A DNA stretch of 11,823 bases, taken from Lysobacterales bacterium. GTDB lineage: Bacteria > Pseudomonadota > Gammaproteobacteria > Xanthomonadales > Xanthomonadaceae. This document shows, in pieces, positions 1 through 7,164 of this stretch. The DNA lies in the NCBI GenBank assembly GCA_020442545.1, contig JAGRJX010000014.1, positions 1 through 11,823 on the forward strand. The letters run 5' to 3'. The position numbers and the translations under genes are program-made. The notes under the pieces were generated by a model, which saw nothing but the letters and a program-made list of their open reading frames with translations, made no database searches and was not told the origin of the DNA. Position 1 is the stretch's first letter. Each line of letters opens with the position of its first letter.

Positions 1-49
1 GGAATTGGCATCATACGCGGCTCCACAAACCCGGCTAAGTGCAGGCATC

Positions 50-1507
50 ATGTTGATTTTCCAGCATTCGCGTTCCGGTCGTTCCGCCTTCGCGCAACAT
101 CCGGAGGCCACTCCGGCGCCAGATGACATCCCCGAGCGCTTCATGCGTCGATCCGATGTTGGTCTGCCGGAGGTTTCCGAGCTGGACGCGGTGCGCCATT
201 ACACGCGCCTCAGCCGCAAGAATTTCTCCATCGACACGCATTTCTACCCGCTGGGTTCGTGCACGATGAAATACAACCCGCGCGCCTGCAATTCGCTGGC
301 GATGCTGGACGGTTTTATCGGTCGTCACCCGTATGCGCCGGACTCGCTGAGCCAGGGCTTCCTGTCCTGCATGTACGAGCTGCAGGAGATGCTGGCTGAG
401 GTCACCGGGATGAAGGGTGGCGTATCGCTGGCACCGATGGCTGGCGCACAGGGCGAATTCGCCGGCGTGGCGATGATCATGGCCTACCACCAGTCGCGCG
501 GCGACACCGAGCGCACCGAGATCATTGTTCCGGATGCAGCGCACGGCACCAACCCGGCGACCGCGATCATGTGCGGCTGCTCGGTGCGCGAGATCCCGAC
601 CAAGGCCGACGGCGACATCGACTTCGAGGCGCTGCAGGCGGTGGTCGGTCCGAAGACGGCAGGCATCATGCTGACCAACCCAAGCACCATTGGCGTGTTC
701 GAGCGGCGCATTCAGGAAATCGCCAAGCTGGTGCATGATGCCGGCGGTCTGCTGTACTACGACGGCGCCAACCTCAACGCCATTCTCGGCAAGGTGCGCC
801 CGGGCGACATGGGCTTCGACGCCATCCACATGAACTTGCACAAGACCTTCTCCACGCCGCACGGCGGCGGTGGTCCGGGTGCCGGCGCGGTGGGTGTGTC
901 GGAGCGGCTGCGTCCGTTCCTGCCGATCCCGATGATCGCGCGCGCCGACGACGGCAGCTATCACTTTGTCCGCAGGAAGGACTGCCCGCAGTCGATTGGC
1001 CGTTTGTCCGCCTTCGCCGGCAACGCGGGCGTGCTGCTGCGTGCCTACGTCTATGCGCGGCTGCTGGGCCGACTCGGCATGCGTCGCGTCGCCGAGTTCG
1101 CCACGCTCAACGCCAACTATCTGGCCAAGCGCCTGCAGGCGGCGGGTTTCACGCTGGCCTATGCGGAGCGTCGCGCCAGCCACGAGTTCATCGTTACTGT
1201 TGCGCCGCAGAAGAAGCACAGCGGCATCACCGCGCTGGACTTCTCCAAGGCGCTGCTCGATCACGAGATCCACGCACCGACCAACTATTTCCCGCTGCTG
1301 GTGCCCGAGTGCCTGCTGATCGAGCCCACCGAGACCGAGTCCAAGGAAACGCTGGATCGATTCGTCGAGGTGCTGGCCGAGCTGCTGGAGGAGTCGCGCA
1401 GCAATCCGGAGAAAATGCAGGGCGCGCCCTACACGACGCCGGTGCGGCGGCTTGACGATGTGCGTGCCGCACGCGAACTCGACATCGTCTTCAAGCCCGC
1501 CGCGTAA
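50..1507 (+). CDS. gcvPB: Glycine dehydrogenase (decarboxylating) subunit 2 (P-protein beta half)
   Basis: This is the PLP-binding half of the two-subunit glycine cleavage P-protein. It decarboxylates glycine and passes the aminomethyl group to the lipoyl arm of GcvH, feeding one-carbon units to THF in the cytoplasm. The protein is 485 aa from ATG 50, the usual length for the split form. An N-terminal FYPLGSCTMKYNP segment, an AHGTNPAT motif and a GANLNAILG stretch precede the PLP site HMNLHKTFSTPHGGGGPG, whose lysine is residue 265. An in-frame TTG at position 5 would add 15 residues. I prefer ATG 50 because related proteins begin with a short MLIF-type N-terminus, although the ribosome site there (a CAGG just upstream) is weak. 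The partner gcvPA and any glycine riboswitch are not in the window. The stop overlaps the dgkA start by one base, suggesting co-translation. Confidence 0.95.
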   Translation: MLIFQHSRSGRSAFAQHPEATPAPDDIPERFMRRSDVGLPEVSELDAVRHYTRLSRKNFSIDTHFYPLGSCTMKYNPRACNSLAMLDGFIGRHPYAPDSLSQGFLSCMYELQEMLAEVTGMKGGVSLAPMAGAQGEFAGVAMIMAYHQSRGDTERTEIIVPDAAHGTNPATAIMCGCSVREIPTKADGDIDFEALQAVVGPKTAGIMLTNPSTIGVFERRIQEIAKLVHDAGGLLYYDGANLNAILGKVRPGDMGFDAIHMNLHKTFSTPHGGGGPGAGAVGVSERLRPFLPIPMIARADDGSYHFVRRKDCPQSIGRLSAFAGNAGVLLRAYVYARLLGRLGMRRVAEFATLNANYLAKRLQAAGFTLAYAERRASHEFIVTVAPQKKHSGITALDFSKALLDHEIHAPTNYFPLLVPECLLIEPTETESKETLDRFVEVLAELLEESRSNPEKMQGAPYTTPVRRLDDVRAARELDIVFKPAA

Positions 1508-1893
1508 TGGCGGACGGTGGAAACAGCCTGGTCCCGCGCGGGCCGCTTGGCGTCTGGAGGGCGCTGATCTGGTCGCTGAAGGGCCTGTCCGCCGCGTTCC
1601 GGCTGGAATCCTCGTTCCGGCTGGAGGTGCTGCTGTTCATGATCATGGCGCCGCTGGGCTACTGGCTGGGCGATTCCGTCATCGAGCGCGTGCTGCTGGT
1701 CTGCTGCCTGCTCCCGGTGATGGCGGTCGAGCTGCTGAACTCTTCGATCGAAGCACTGATCGAGCGCTACGGCAACGAGCGCCACGAGTGGGCCGGGCTT
1801 GCCAAGGACATGGGCTCGGCGGCGGTGTTTGTGCTGATGATGAACGTGCTGCTGTGCTGGGGACTGATCCTGTTGCCCCGGCTCTCGGGATGA
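1507..1893 (+). CDS. dgkA: Diacylglycerol kinase (prokaryotic DgkA type)
   Basis: DgkA is a small inner-membrane kinase that phosphorylates diacylglycerol to phosphatidic acid with MgATP, recycling the lipid by-product of periplasmic glucan or lipid A modification. The 128 aa protein compares with about 121 in E. coli. It has an amphipathic N-terminus (WSLKGLSAAFRLE), three membrane helices (roughly 41-55, 58-74 and 104-124), and the active-site signature ELLNSSIEALIER followed by AKDMGSAAV. Glu75, Asn78 and Glu82 align with E. coli Glu69, Asn72 and Glu76. The position of E. coli Asp80 is Glu86 here, a conservative change. Its ATG shares an A with the gcvPB stop (TAATG), so translation is probably coupled although the functions are unrelated. 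The terC-like gene follows after about 50 nt. Confidence 0.95.
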   Translation: MADGGNSLVPRGPLGVWRALIWSLKGLSAAFRLESSFRLEVLLFMIMAPLGYWLGDSVIERVLLVCCLLPVMAVELLNSSIEALIERYGNERHEWAGLAKDMGSAAVFVLMMNVLLCWGLILLPRLSG

Positions 1894-1944
1894 CCTGCAC
1901 AGGTTGCGCGCCGGCAACGCGGCGAATTTCATGGATGGATGACG

Positions 1945-2664
1945 ATGTTTGACTGGCTGTTCAGCACCGAAATCTGGATGGCGCTGCTGACGCTGTCGAC
2001 GCTGGAGATTGTCCTTGGCGTCGACAATCTGGTGTTCATCTCCATCGCGGTCAGCAAACTGCCGCCGGATCGCCGGCCGTCTGCGCGCCGTTTCGGGCTG
2101 GCGCTGGCAGCCGTCACCCGGATTCTCCTGTTGATGACCCTGGCGCTGCTGGCGCGGATGGACTCACCGCTGTTTGTTCTGTTCGGGGAGGAGATATCCA
2201 TTCGCGACCTGGTCCTCATTGGCGGCGGTCTGTTCCTGCTGGTCAAGGGCACCATGGAAATCCATGACGCCATGGAGGGCCGTGGTGAGGACGAGGACAT
2301 CGAGACCCGCCCTTCGGCCGTGTTCGGCTATGTGATTGCGCAGATCGCCATCATCGACATCGTGTTCTCGCTCGATTCGGTCATCACTGCGGTTGGCATG
2401 GTCGACCACATCCCGGTGATGGTGGCAGCGATCCTGCTCGCGGTGGCGGTGATGATTTTCGCCTCCAATCCCATTGGCGACTTCATTGACCAGCACCCGA
2501 CGGTGAAGATGCTGGCGCTGAGCTTCCTGATCCTGGTCGGCGTGGCGCTGATTGCCGATGGCCTGGGCTTCCACATCCCGCGCGCCTACCTGTACTTCGC
2601 GATGGCCTTCTCGGCCGGGGTGGAGGCGCTGAATCTGGTGGCGCGGCGGCGCAACAGGCGATAG
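1945..2664 (+). CDS. TerC/UPF0053-family integral membrane protein (YgdQ-like)
   Basis: This 239 aa polytopic inner-membrane protein resembles E. coli YgdQ along its whole length, in order: LEIVLGVDNLVF near residues 20-31, EISIRDL, an FSLDSVITAVG motif with Asp144, IGDFIDQHPTVKMLALSFLILVG and a final YLYFAMAFSAGVEALNL helix. About seven hydrophobic segments can be seen. TerC-family members are linked to metal ion export, notably manganese in some homologues, and to tellurite resistance. The substrate of YgdQ-type members is not established and I do not assign one. I chose ATG 1945 because GGATGG (1933-1938) lies 6 nt upstream and the N-terminus then matches YgdQ. An in-frame ATG at 1939 would abut that ribosome site. 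The gene probably ends the gcvPB-dgkA transcript and is followed by a strong hairpin terminator. Confidence 0.9.
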   Translation: MFDWLFSTEIWMALLTLSTLEIVLGVDNLVFISIAVSKLPPDRRPSARRFGLALAAVTRILLLMTLALLARMDSPLFVLFGEEISIRDLVLIGGGLFLLVKGTMEIHDAMEGRGEDEDIETRPSAVFGYVIAQIAIIDIVFSLDSVITAVGMVDHIPVMVAAILLAVAVMIFASNPIGDFIDQHPTVKMLALSFLILVGVALIADGLGFHIPRAYLYFAMAFSAGVEALNLVARRRNRR

Positions 2665-2752
2665 GCCATGCACGCCGGCCGGCCTTTGTGGCCGGCGCGG
2701 TTGGCCATGAGGTGGCGACGATTTCCGCGTGCGTCGCTGGCGCCGCAAAGCA

Positions 2753-2778
2753 GAACGCCCGGGCATGCCCGGGCGTTC
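2753..2778. terminator. Perfect 26-bp palindromic, probably bidirectional intrinsic terminator
   Basis: A 13-bp arm beginning GAACGCCCGGGCA is followed with no spacer by its exact reverse complement, so the RNA hairpin is GC-rich in either direction. An AAAG stretch lies on the left and a GTTT stretch on the right, giving short U tracts to both strands. It sits 88 nt after the YgdQ-like gene stop and 24 nt beyond the S9 peptidase stop, where a shared terminator for two convergent transcripts is expected. Confidence 0.75.
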
Positions 2779-2802
2779 GCGTTTATGGGTCAGTTTGCGT
2801 GG

Positions 2803-4083
2803 TTACTGCTTTGGCGCACCCGGACCGATGTGCTTGCCGAAGAATGCCAGCAGCCGGCCATAGAGCTCGACGTTGTTGTCTTCGTCATAGAAGCCGTGGG
2901 CTTCGCCCTTGGCCGCCATCCACTCGGGCTCGTTGCCGACCGCCTGCAGCGCCGCACGCATGGCCTTGGCGTGCGCGAAGGGCGCGCGCTCGTCGTCCTC
3001 GCCATGCACCAGGAACACCGGGACCTTCACCTGGGAGGCGAGTTTCGCCGGTGAGTTGGCGGCCAGCTCGGTCTCGTCGCGGCCAATGGCCAGGTCGAGG
3101 TAGTTGACGCCGCTGTCGTGGCCCTTGATGTCACCCTTGTCGTACATCATGGCCAGGTCGTAGATGCCGGCATAGCCCACCGCGCACTTGAACATGCCCG
3201 GCGCGCGGATCGGCGTCATCATCGCCGAGTAGCCACCAAAGCTGGCGCCAAACACGCAGACCCGGTCCTTGTCGGCCAGGCCACTGTCGATCACCGACTG
3301 CATGCCCTCGATCAGGTCCTGCTGCACGCGCGTGCCCCACTTGCGGTAGCCCGATTCCATGAACTTGTCGCCGCGACCACCGGAAGAGCGGAAGTTGACC
3401 TGCACCACCAGGTAGCCGCGACTGGCCAGCATCTGTGCAAGCTCCTCGTAGTACCAGCTGTCGGCGATGCCGTGCGGACCGCCGTGCGGCAGCAGGATGG
3501 CCGGCAGCTTCTGCTCGGCGCGACCCGGCGGTACGGTGACGTAGCCATGGATTTCCTGATCGTCACTGGCAGTGAACTGGATCGGGCGGCGTGACGCCAT
3601 CTGCTCCGGCTTGATCCACGGCTGCGCGTCGAACAGCTTTTCCAGCTTCTTGGCGTCCAGGTCGAGCAGGTAGTAGCTGCCCGGATTGCGGTCGCTGGCC
3701 ACCGACAGCAGAACGCGCTGGTTGTCGTGACTGGCGTTGAGGATGTCCACGGTCTGGCCGGGGAACTTGGCGGCCATCGCCTGGTGGATGGTGGCGCCCG
3801 GGCTGCCCTTGCTGAAATAGGTGTAGCGCGGTCCGCCGTTGACGTGGATGGTGCCGAAGGGAATGCGGCTGCCGATATCCCACATCAGGTCACTTGGCGA
3901 GAACACCGGGTCGCTGGACAGCGTGATACGTCCGCCGCCATCGGCGTTCTGCACCACCAGCTTCTCCGGACCATCATCCTCGGCATACAGGCCGATGATG
4001 CGCTGATTGTCGGGGAGGAAGGCGCGCGGAACGAATTCCCCGAAGCTCTCCTGGTCGAGCATGATCCAGTCCTTGCCCTGCAT
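2803..4083 (-). CDS. C-terminal fragment of the split S9 peptidase with the complete catalytic domain
   Basis: This is the open frame after the TAA, from its first ATG at 4083. It encodes 426 aa: the second part of the beta-propeller (to about residue 165), then the hydrolase domain from roughly RRPIQFTASDD onward. The nucleophile Ser is residue 281 of this fragment. The oxyanion-type LLPHGGPHG motif and the Asp and His of the triad are also present. The fragment has no signal peptide, so if made by re-initiation 36 nt after the stop it would stay in the cytoplasm. Only a weak GAG-containing ribosome site precedes the ATG. I think it more likely to be the tail of a broken or mis-sequenced gene than a separate gene. 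Confidence 0.45.
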   Translation of the reverse strand: MQGKDWIMLDQESFGEFVPRAFLPDNQRIIGLYAEDDGPEKLVVQNADGGGRITLSSDPVFSPSDLMWDIGSRIPFGTIHVNGGPRYTYFSKGSPGATIHQAMAAKFPGQTVDILNASHDNQRVLLSVASDRNPGSYYLLDLDAKKLEKLFDAQPWIKPEQMASRRPIQFTASDDQEIHGYVTVPPGRAEQKLPAILLPHGGPHGIADSWYYEELAQMLASRGYLVVQVNFRSSGGRGDKFMESGYRKWGTRVQQDLIEGMQSVIDSGLADKDRVCVFGASFGGYSAMMTPIRAPGMFKCAVGYAGIYDLAMMYDKGDIKGHDSGVNYLDLAIGRDETELAANSPAKLASQVKVPVFLVHGEDDERAPFAHAKAMRAALQAVGNEPEWMAAKGEAHGFYDEDNNVELYGRLLAFFGKHIGPGAPKQ

Positions 4084-4119
4084 CCGGTAGATCTCGTACT
4101 CGAGTTCGTCGTTCTGGCC

Positions 4120-4752
4120 TTAGGCATAGCGGGCGTTGCCCTCGTGGTCGAGGGTGAAGGACATGCCGGGCTCGCCGATCTCGGCCAGCGTACGGCGCGA
4201 TTCCTTGCGCGTGTCGATATCGTAGATGCGGCTGTTGCGGTCACTGCCGAACGGCCGGGTACGCACATAGACGTGGTCGTTGCGCTGTTCGGGCACGCCC
4301 ACGATGTAGCCGGCGGCGAAATCGTGCACGCCGTTGCGGCGCTTCATGCCCGGCATGTAGCCGAACAGGTACTTCTGCTTGCCGCCGTCGTAGTCGGTGG
4401 CGAAGACCTCGCCGGTGGGACGCGGCTGGTCCAGCGAACCGCTTTCGCGCGCCTTGGCGTAGGCGATTCGCGTATCACTGACCCAGGTCACGTTGATCGG
4501 CAGCTCGTAGCGCGGCATCTTCAGCAGGCTGACGGTCTGCATGTCCGACAGCTGCAGCACGCTCAGCGCGTTGAGGCCATCCTCGGTCTTGGTGGTGACC
4601 GCCAGCAGCTTGCCGTCCGGCGACAGGCGCGGGCTGAACATGGTGGCGTGGCGGGCGAAATCGCGCAGCGGGATTTCTTCGGCAACGGCGGGTTGCAGGG
4701 CCAGGGCCAGCAGCAGGCTGGCGGCGACTCGTCCAAGGCTTGGCTTGTTCAC
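4120..4752 (-). CDS. N-terminal fragment of the split S9 peptidase (signal peptide plus partial propeller)
   Basis: From GTG 4752 this fragment encodes 210 aa ending ...DHEGNARYA at the TAA. It carries the signal peptide with an Ala-Val-Ala cleavage site near residues 22-24 and the first beta-propeller blades, but no catalytic residue. Translated alone it would be an exported, inactive propeller stub. It is real coding sequence of the parent gene, since similarity to secreted S9 peptidases continues in the same frame after the stop. It is unlikely to be a functional protein by itself. Starting at ATG 4788 would add 12 polar residues before the signal peptide, which argues against that start. 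Confidence 0.45.
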   Translation of the reverse strand: MNKPSLGRVAASLLLALALQPAVAEEIPLRDFARHATMFSPRLSPDGKLLAVTTKTEDGLNALSVLQLSDMQTVSLLKMPRYELPINVTWVSDTRIAYAKARESGSLDQPRPTGEVFATDYDGGKQKYLFGYMPGMKRRNGVHDFAAGYIVGVPEQRNDHVYVRTRPFGSDRNSRIYDIDTRKESRRTLAEIGEPGMSFTLDHEGNARYA

Positions 4753-4757
4753 GGGAT

Positions 4758-4761
4758 CTCC
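4758..4761 (-). promoter_or_regulatory. Shine-Dalgarno site fixing the peptidase GTG start
   Basis: On the minus strand GGAG is followed by ATCCC and then GTG (4752-4750). The 5-nt spacing and the signal peptide that begins directly after the GTG select this start over the upstream ATG at 4788. Confidence 0.65.
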
Positions 4762-4913
4762 GAGTGTTTCCAGTGTTGATTCCGGCATCGTCTGGCCGAA
4801 ATGGCGGGGCCGGTCTTCCCCCGAAGTCCTGCGCGGGCGCCCAATGCCCCGCTGACGCGCCAGCCGAAGCCTGCGCGGGATGTCGAAGGGAAGGAGGGCG
4901 GCGGCCCGCGCGG

Positions 4914-4919
4914 ATTATA
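4914..4919 (-). promoter_or_regulatory. Consensus TATAAT -10 box, candidate promoter for the S9 peptidase
   Basis: The minus strand reads TATAAT exactly, rare by chance in DNA this GC-rich, and lies about 160 nt before the peptidase GTG. The -35 region is poor: CAGACT at 17-bp spacing. If used, it gives a leader of roughly 155 nt in which I see no clear hairpin or riboswitch. The other strand of this 274-nt gap carries the rlmI promoter candidate. Confidence 0.5.
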
Positions 4920-4964
4920 GGTAGCGGGCGACTCCAAGTCTGCATTTTCGTGATTCGCCCCACA

Positions 4965-4995
4965 TTGGGCCGCTCTGGCCATGCTGTGCGAAAAT
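4965..4995 (+). promoter_or_regulatory. Candidate extended -10 promoter for the rlmI-lgt-thyA operon
   Basis: TGC directly precedes GAAAAT (4990-4995), an extended -10 arrangement with 4 of 6 matches to TATAAT. TTGGGC at 4965-4970 is a possible -35 at a long 19-bp spacing. A start near 5002 would give about 25 nt of leader before the GTG at 5027. The match is modest. Confidence 0.35.
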
Positions 4996-5026
4996 CGCCC
5001 GCTGTTCCGCCATCAATGCGCCCATC

Positions 5027-6232
5027 GTGACCGAATCCATCGAATACCCGCCGCTGTTCCTGAAACCAGGCGAGGATGCGCGACTGCGCGCTGGTCATCT
5101 TTGGGTATTTGCCAACGAAGTCGATGTAAAACGCACGCCGCTGACCGACTTCCAGCCCGGCGATACCTGCGTGCTGGTCGATGCAAAGGGCAAGGGCATC
5201 GGTCTTGCCTACGTCAATCCGGCGTCATTGATCTGTGCGCGCATGGTCAGTCGCGGCCTCAATCACGACTGGGATCGGTCGCTGCTGGTGCACCGGATCA
5301 AGGTGGCGCTGGGCCTGCGCGAGCGCCTGTTCGACACGCCGCATTACCGGCTGTTCTTCGGCGAATCCGACGGCGTGCCGGGGCTGACGCTGGACCGCTT
5401 CGGCGACGTGATCGTGGCCCAGGCCACCACGGCCGGCATCGAGCGCATGAAGGACGAGGTCGCCGACGCCGTGCAAAAGGTGCTGAAACCGGCGGCGATG
5501 ATCTGGAAAAACGACGCCGGCATCCGCGAACTGGAAGGCCTGCCGTCCTACAGCGAATTGGCTCTCGGCGAGATCGACGGACCGGTATCAGTGATGGAAA
5601 GCGGCGTCGAGTTTCGCGTCGACGTGCGCGAAGGCCAGAAGACCGGCTGGTTTTACGACCAGCGCGCCAATCGTGACCTGCTTGCGCCGCTGTTCCGCGG
5701 CAAGCGGGTGCTGGACATGTTCAGCTACCTCGGCGGCTGGGGACTGCGTGGCGCGGCCGCCGGCGCCAGCGATGTGGTCTGTGTCGACGCCTCGGCCGAT
5801 GCCGTGGCTGCCGTCGACGCCAATGCGGTGCTCAATGGCCTGTCGGATCGCGTCAGCGCAGTGCGCGCCGATGCCTTTGACTTCCTGCGCCAGCTGCGCG
5901 AACAGCGCGAGCATTTCGACATCGTGATCCTCGATCCACCGGCCTTCGTCAAGCGCAAGAAGAACCTGCGCGAAGGTCGTGATGCCTATCGCCGGCTCAA
6001 CGAGCTGGGCATGCAGGTCTGCGGCAAGGACGGCCTGCTGGCGACCTTCTCCTGCAGTTACCACATGCCTCGCGCCATGCTGCTCGATGGCATCCAGCGC
6101 GGTGCGCGCCATCTGGATCGGCAGGTGCAGGTGCTGAGCCAGCTGCAGCAGTCGCCGGATCATCCCGTGCATCCAGCGATCCCGGAAACTGACTACCTGA
6201 AGGGATTCCTGTGTCGGGTGCTGCCAGCATGA
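5027..6232 (+). CDS. rlmI: Class I SAM-dependent rRNA methyltransferase, RlmI-like (23S rRNA m5C)
   Basis: This 401 aa protein matches the RlmI family, which methylates C5 of a cytosine in 23S rRNA (C1962 in E. coli). A PUA-type RNA-binding domain spans about residues 8-85 (FLKPGEDARLRAGHLWVF). A central linker domain carries the conserved LTLDRFGDVIV. The Rossmann SAM domain follows, with motif I VLDMFSYLGGWGL, motif IV ILDPPAF (Asp303) and the FSCSYHM segment, whose Cys343 is the expected nucleophile. The start is GTG 5027. No ATG, GTG or TTG lies in frame just upstream, and no strong ribosome site is visible. The stop overlaps the lgt start as ATGA, so this is the first gene of a coupled operon with lgt and thyA. 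Confidence 0.9.
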   Translation: MTESIEYPPLFLKPGEDARLRAGHLWVFANEVDVKRTPLTDFQPGDTCVLVDAKGKGIGLAYVNPASLICARMVSRGLNHDWDRSLLVHRIKVALGLRERLFDTPHYRLFFGESDGVPGLTLDRFGDVIVAQATTAGIERMKDEVADAVQKVLKPAAMIWKNDAGIRELEGLPSYSELALGEIDGPVSVMESGVEFRVDVREGQKTGWFYDQRANRDLLAPLFRGKRVLDMFSYLGGWGLRGAAAGASDVVCVDASADAVAAVDANAVLNGLSDRVSAVRADAFDFLRQLREQREHFDIVILDPPAFVKRKKNLREGRDAYRRLNELGMQVCGKDGLLATFSCSYHMPRAMLLDGIQRGARHLDRQVQVLSQLQQSPDHPVHPAIPETDYLKGFLCRVLPA

Positions 6233-7164
6233 ACCTGAATGTGATGAGCACAGCTCCGCAGACCTGGCTGCACGATATCAATCCCATCGCCGTGCCGCTG
6301 CCGTTCTGGCCGCACGGTATCCACTGGTATGGCCTGATGTATCTGGCCGGTTTCATGACGGCCTGGTGGCTGGGCACGCGCCGAATCCGCGCCGGGCGGC
6401 TGCCTGGCGTCGGTCCCGAGGCTTTCGGCGACCTGATGTTCTACGCCATCCTTGGCGTCGTGCTCGGCGGTCGCATCTGGTACGTGCTGTTCTACGCCAG
6501 CGAGTCGGTATTCAGCGACCCGCTGCTGCTGTTGCGCATCAACGAAGGCGGCATGAGCTTCCATGGCGGTCTCTTGGGCGTGATGACAGCCGTCGCGCTG
6601 TGGTCGCGCAAGCATCGACTGCATGTGTTCGACACCATGGATTTCATCGCGCCGCTGGTGCCGCCGGGCCTGATGTTCGGTCGTCTTGGCAACTTCATTG
6701 GCGGCGAGCTGTGGGGCAAGTACACGGGCGGAAACTGGGGCGTCGTGTTTCCCAGCGGCCTTCCGGCGCAGTTTGATCGCTACGACATGCAGGGTCTGCG
6801 CGACCTGCATGCGACTGGTGCGCTGGACCAGTATGCACGCCATCCCAGCCAGCTGTACGAAGCCGGGCTGGAAGGCCTGGTGATGTTCGTCGTCATCTGG
6901 CTGTTCTCGCGCACGCCGCGCCGACGCTATGCCGTGTCCGGCCTGTTCGCGCTGCTTTACGGCTGCTTCCGCATCCTGATCGAGTTCGTTCGCGTACCGG
7001 ATGCGCAGCTGGGCTACCTGGCCTTCGGCTGGGTCACCATGGGTCAGCTGCAGTCACTGCCGCTGGTGATCGTTGGCCTCGTGCTGCTGTGGCTGTCGCG
7101 ACGCGCGCCGGTGCTGGAGCCGCAGCTGCCGCCCGTCGAATCGAAAGAGGAAGAGCCCGCATGA
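6229..7164 (+). CDS. lgt: Phosphatidylglycerol-prolipoprotein diacylglyceryl transferase
   Basis: Lgt transfers diacylglyceryl from phosphatidylglycerol to the lipobox cysteine of prolipoproteins in the inner membrane, the first step of lipoprotein maturation. The 311 aa protein has about seven membrane helices. Its signature SFHGGLLG contains His112, and FGRLGNFIGGELWG contains Arg152, Asn155 and Glu160, which match E. coli His103, Arg143, Asn146 and Glu151 in spacing. The residue after NFI is Gly where E. coli has Asn. I chose ATG 6229, which overlaps the rlmI stop as ATGA. A GTG at 6211 would extend further into rlmI without benefit, and ATG 6244 is a shorter alternative. It overlaps thyA by ATGA at its own end. 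Its product would mature the lipoprotein encoded at 10164-10604. Confidence 0.96.
   Translation: MNLNVMSTAPQTWLHDINPIAVPLPFWPHGIHWYGLMYLAGFMTAWWLGTRRIRAGRLPGVGPEAFGDLMFYAILGVVLGGRIWYVLFYASESVFSDPLLLLRINEGGMSFHGGLLGVMTAVALWSRKHRLHVFDTMDFIAPLVPPGLMFGRLGNFIGGELWGKYTGGNWGVVFPSGLPAQFDRYDMQGLRDLHATGALDQYARHPSQLYEAGLEGLVMFVVIWLFSRTPRRRYAVSGLFALLYGCFRILIEFVRVPDAQLGYLAFGWVTMGQLQSLPLVIVGLVLLWLSRRAPVLEPQLPPVESKEEEPA

Larger units (their letters stand above)
2803..4752 (-). pseudogene. Secreted S9-family (prolyl oligopeptidase-like) serine peptidase interrupted by an in-frame TAA
   Basis: One uninterrupted frame encodes a typical S9 peptidase of about 649 codons, except for a single TAA at 4120-4122 (codon 211). 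Parts in order: a signal peptide (NKPSLGRVAASLLLALALQP then AVAEE), a beta-propeller region with LSPDGKLLAV and similar strands, then an alpha/beta hydrolase domain. The triad is readable: Ser in GASFGGYS (codon 3241-3243), Asp in HGEDDERAP (codon 2992-2994) and His in GEAHGFY (codon 2896-2898). The family cleaves oligopeptides, usually in the periplasm when exported. The start is GTG 4752, not ATG 4788, because a GGAG site lies 5 nt upstream and the signal peptide then begins properly. No frameshift or second stop is present and codon use stays normal, so the break is recent or a sequencing error. Confidence 0.8.

Noticed and set aside
5..49. Extended gcvPB N-terminus from TTG 5
   Set aside because: The extra 15 residues are not family-like, and ATG 50 gives the normal 485 aa length.
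35..1273. 412-codon open frame antisense to gcvPB
   Set aside because: It is a shadow of GC-rich coding sequence: low-complexity His/Arg/Val-rich translation, no recognisable domain, and the sense strand is an unmistakable gcvPB.
2678..2696. 7-bp GC hairpin (GCCGGCC with loop TTTGT) after the YgdQ-like gene as a terminator
   Set aside because: No T-run follows on either strand, and the palindrome at 2753-2778 is a far better candidate.
4120..4122. Programmed recoding of the peptidase stop (selenocysteine or pyrrolysine)
   Set aside because: The codon is TAA. Selenocysteine uses TGA and pyrrolysine TAG, and no stem-loop typical of recoding is apparent just downstream.
3727..4779. 350-codon open frame antisense to the S9 peptidase
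   Set aside because: The translation is Ala/Val/His-rich without motifs, and the opposite strand shows signal peptide, propeller and hydrolase motifs. Length alone is expected by chance at this GC content.
4944..4995. Inverted repeat ATTTTCG ... CGAAAAT upstream of rlmI as an operator
   Set aside because: The arms are 7 bp with a 38-nt gap, a level of match easily found by chance. It is kept only as a note.
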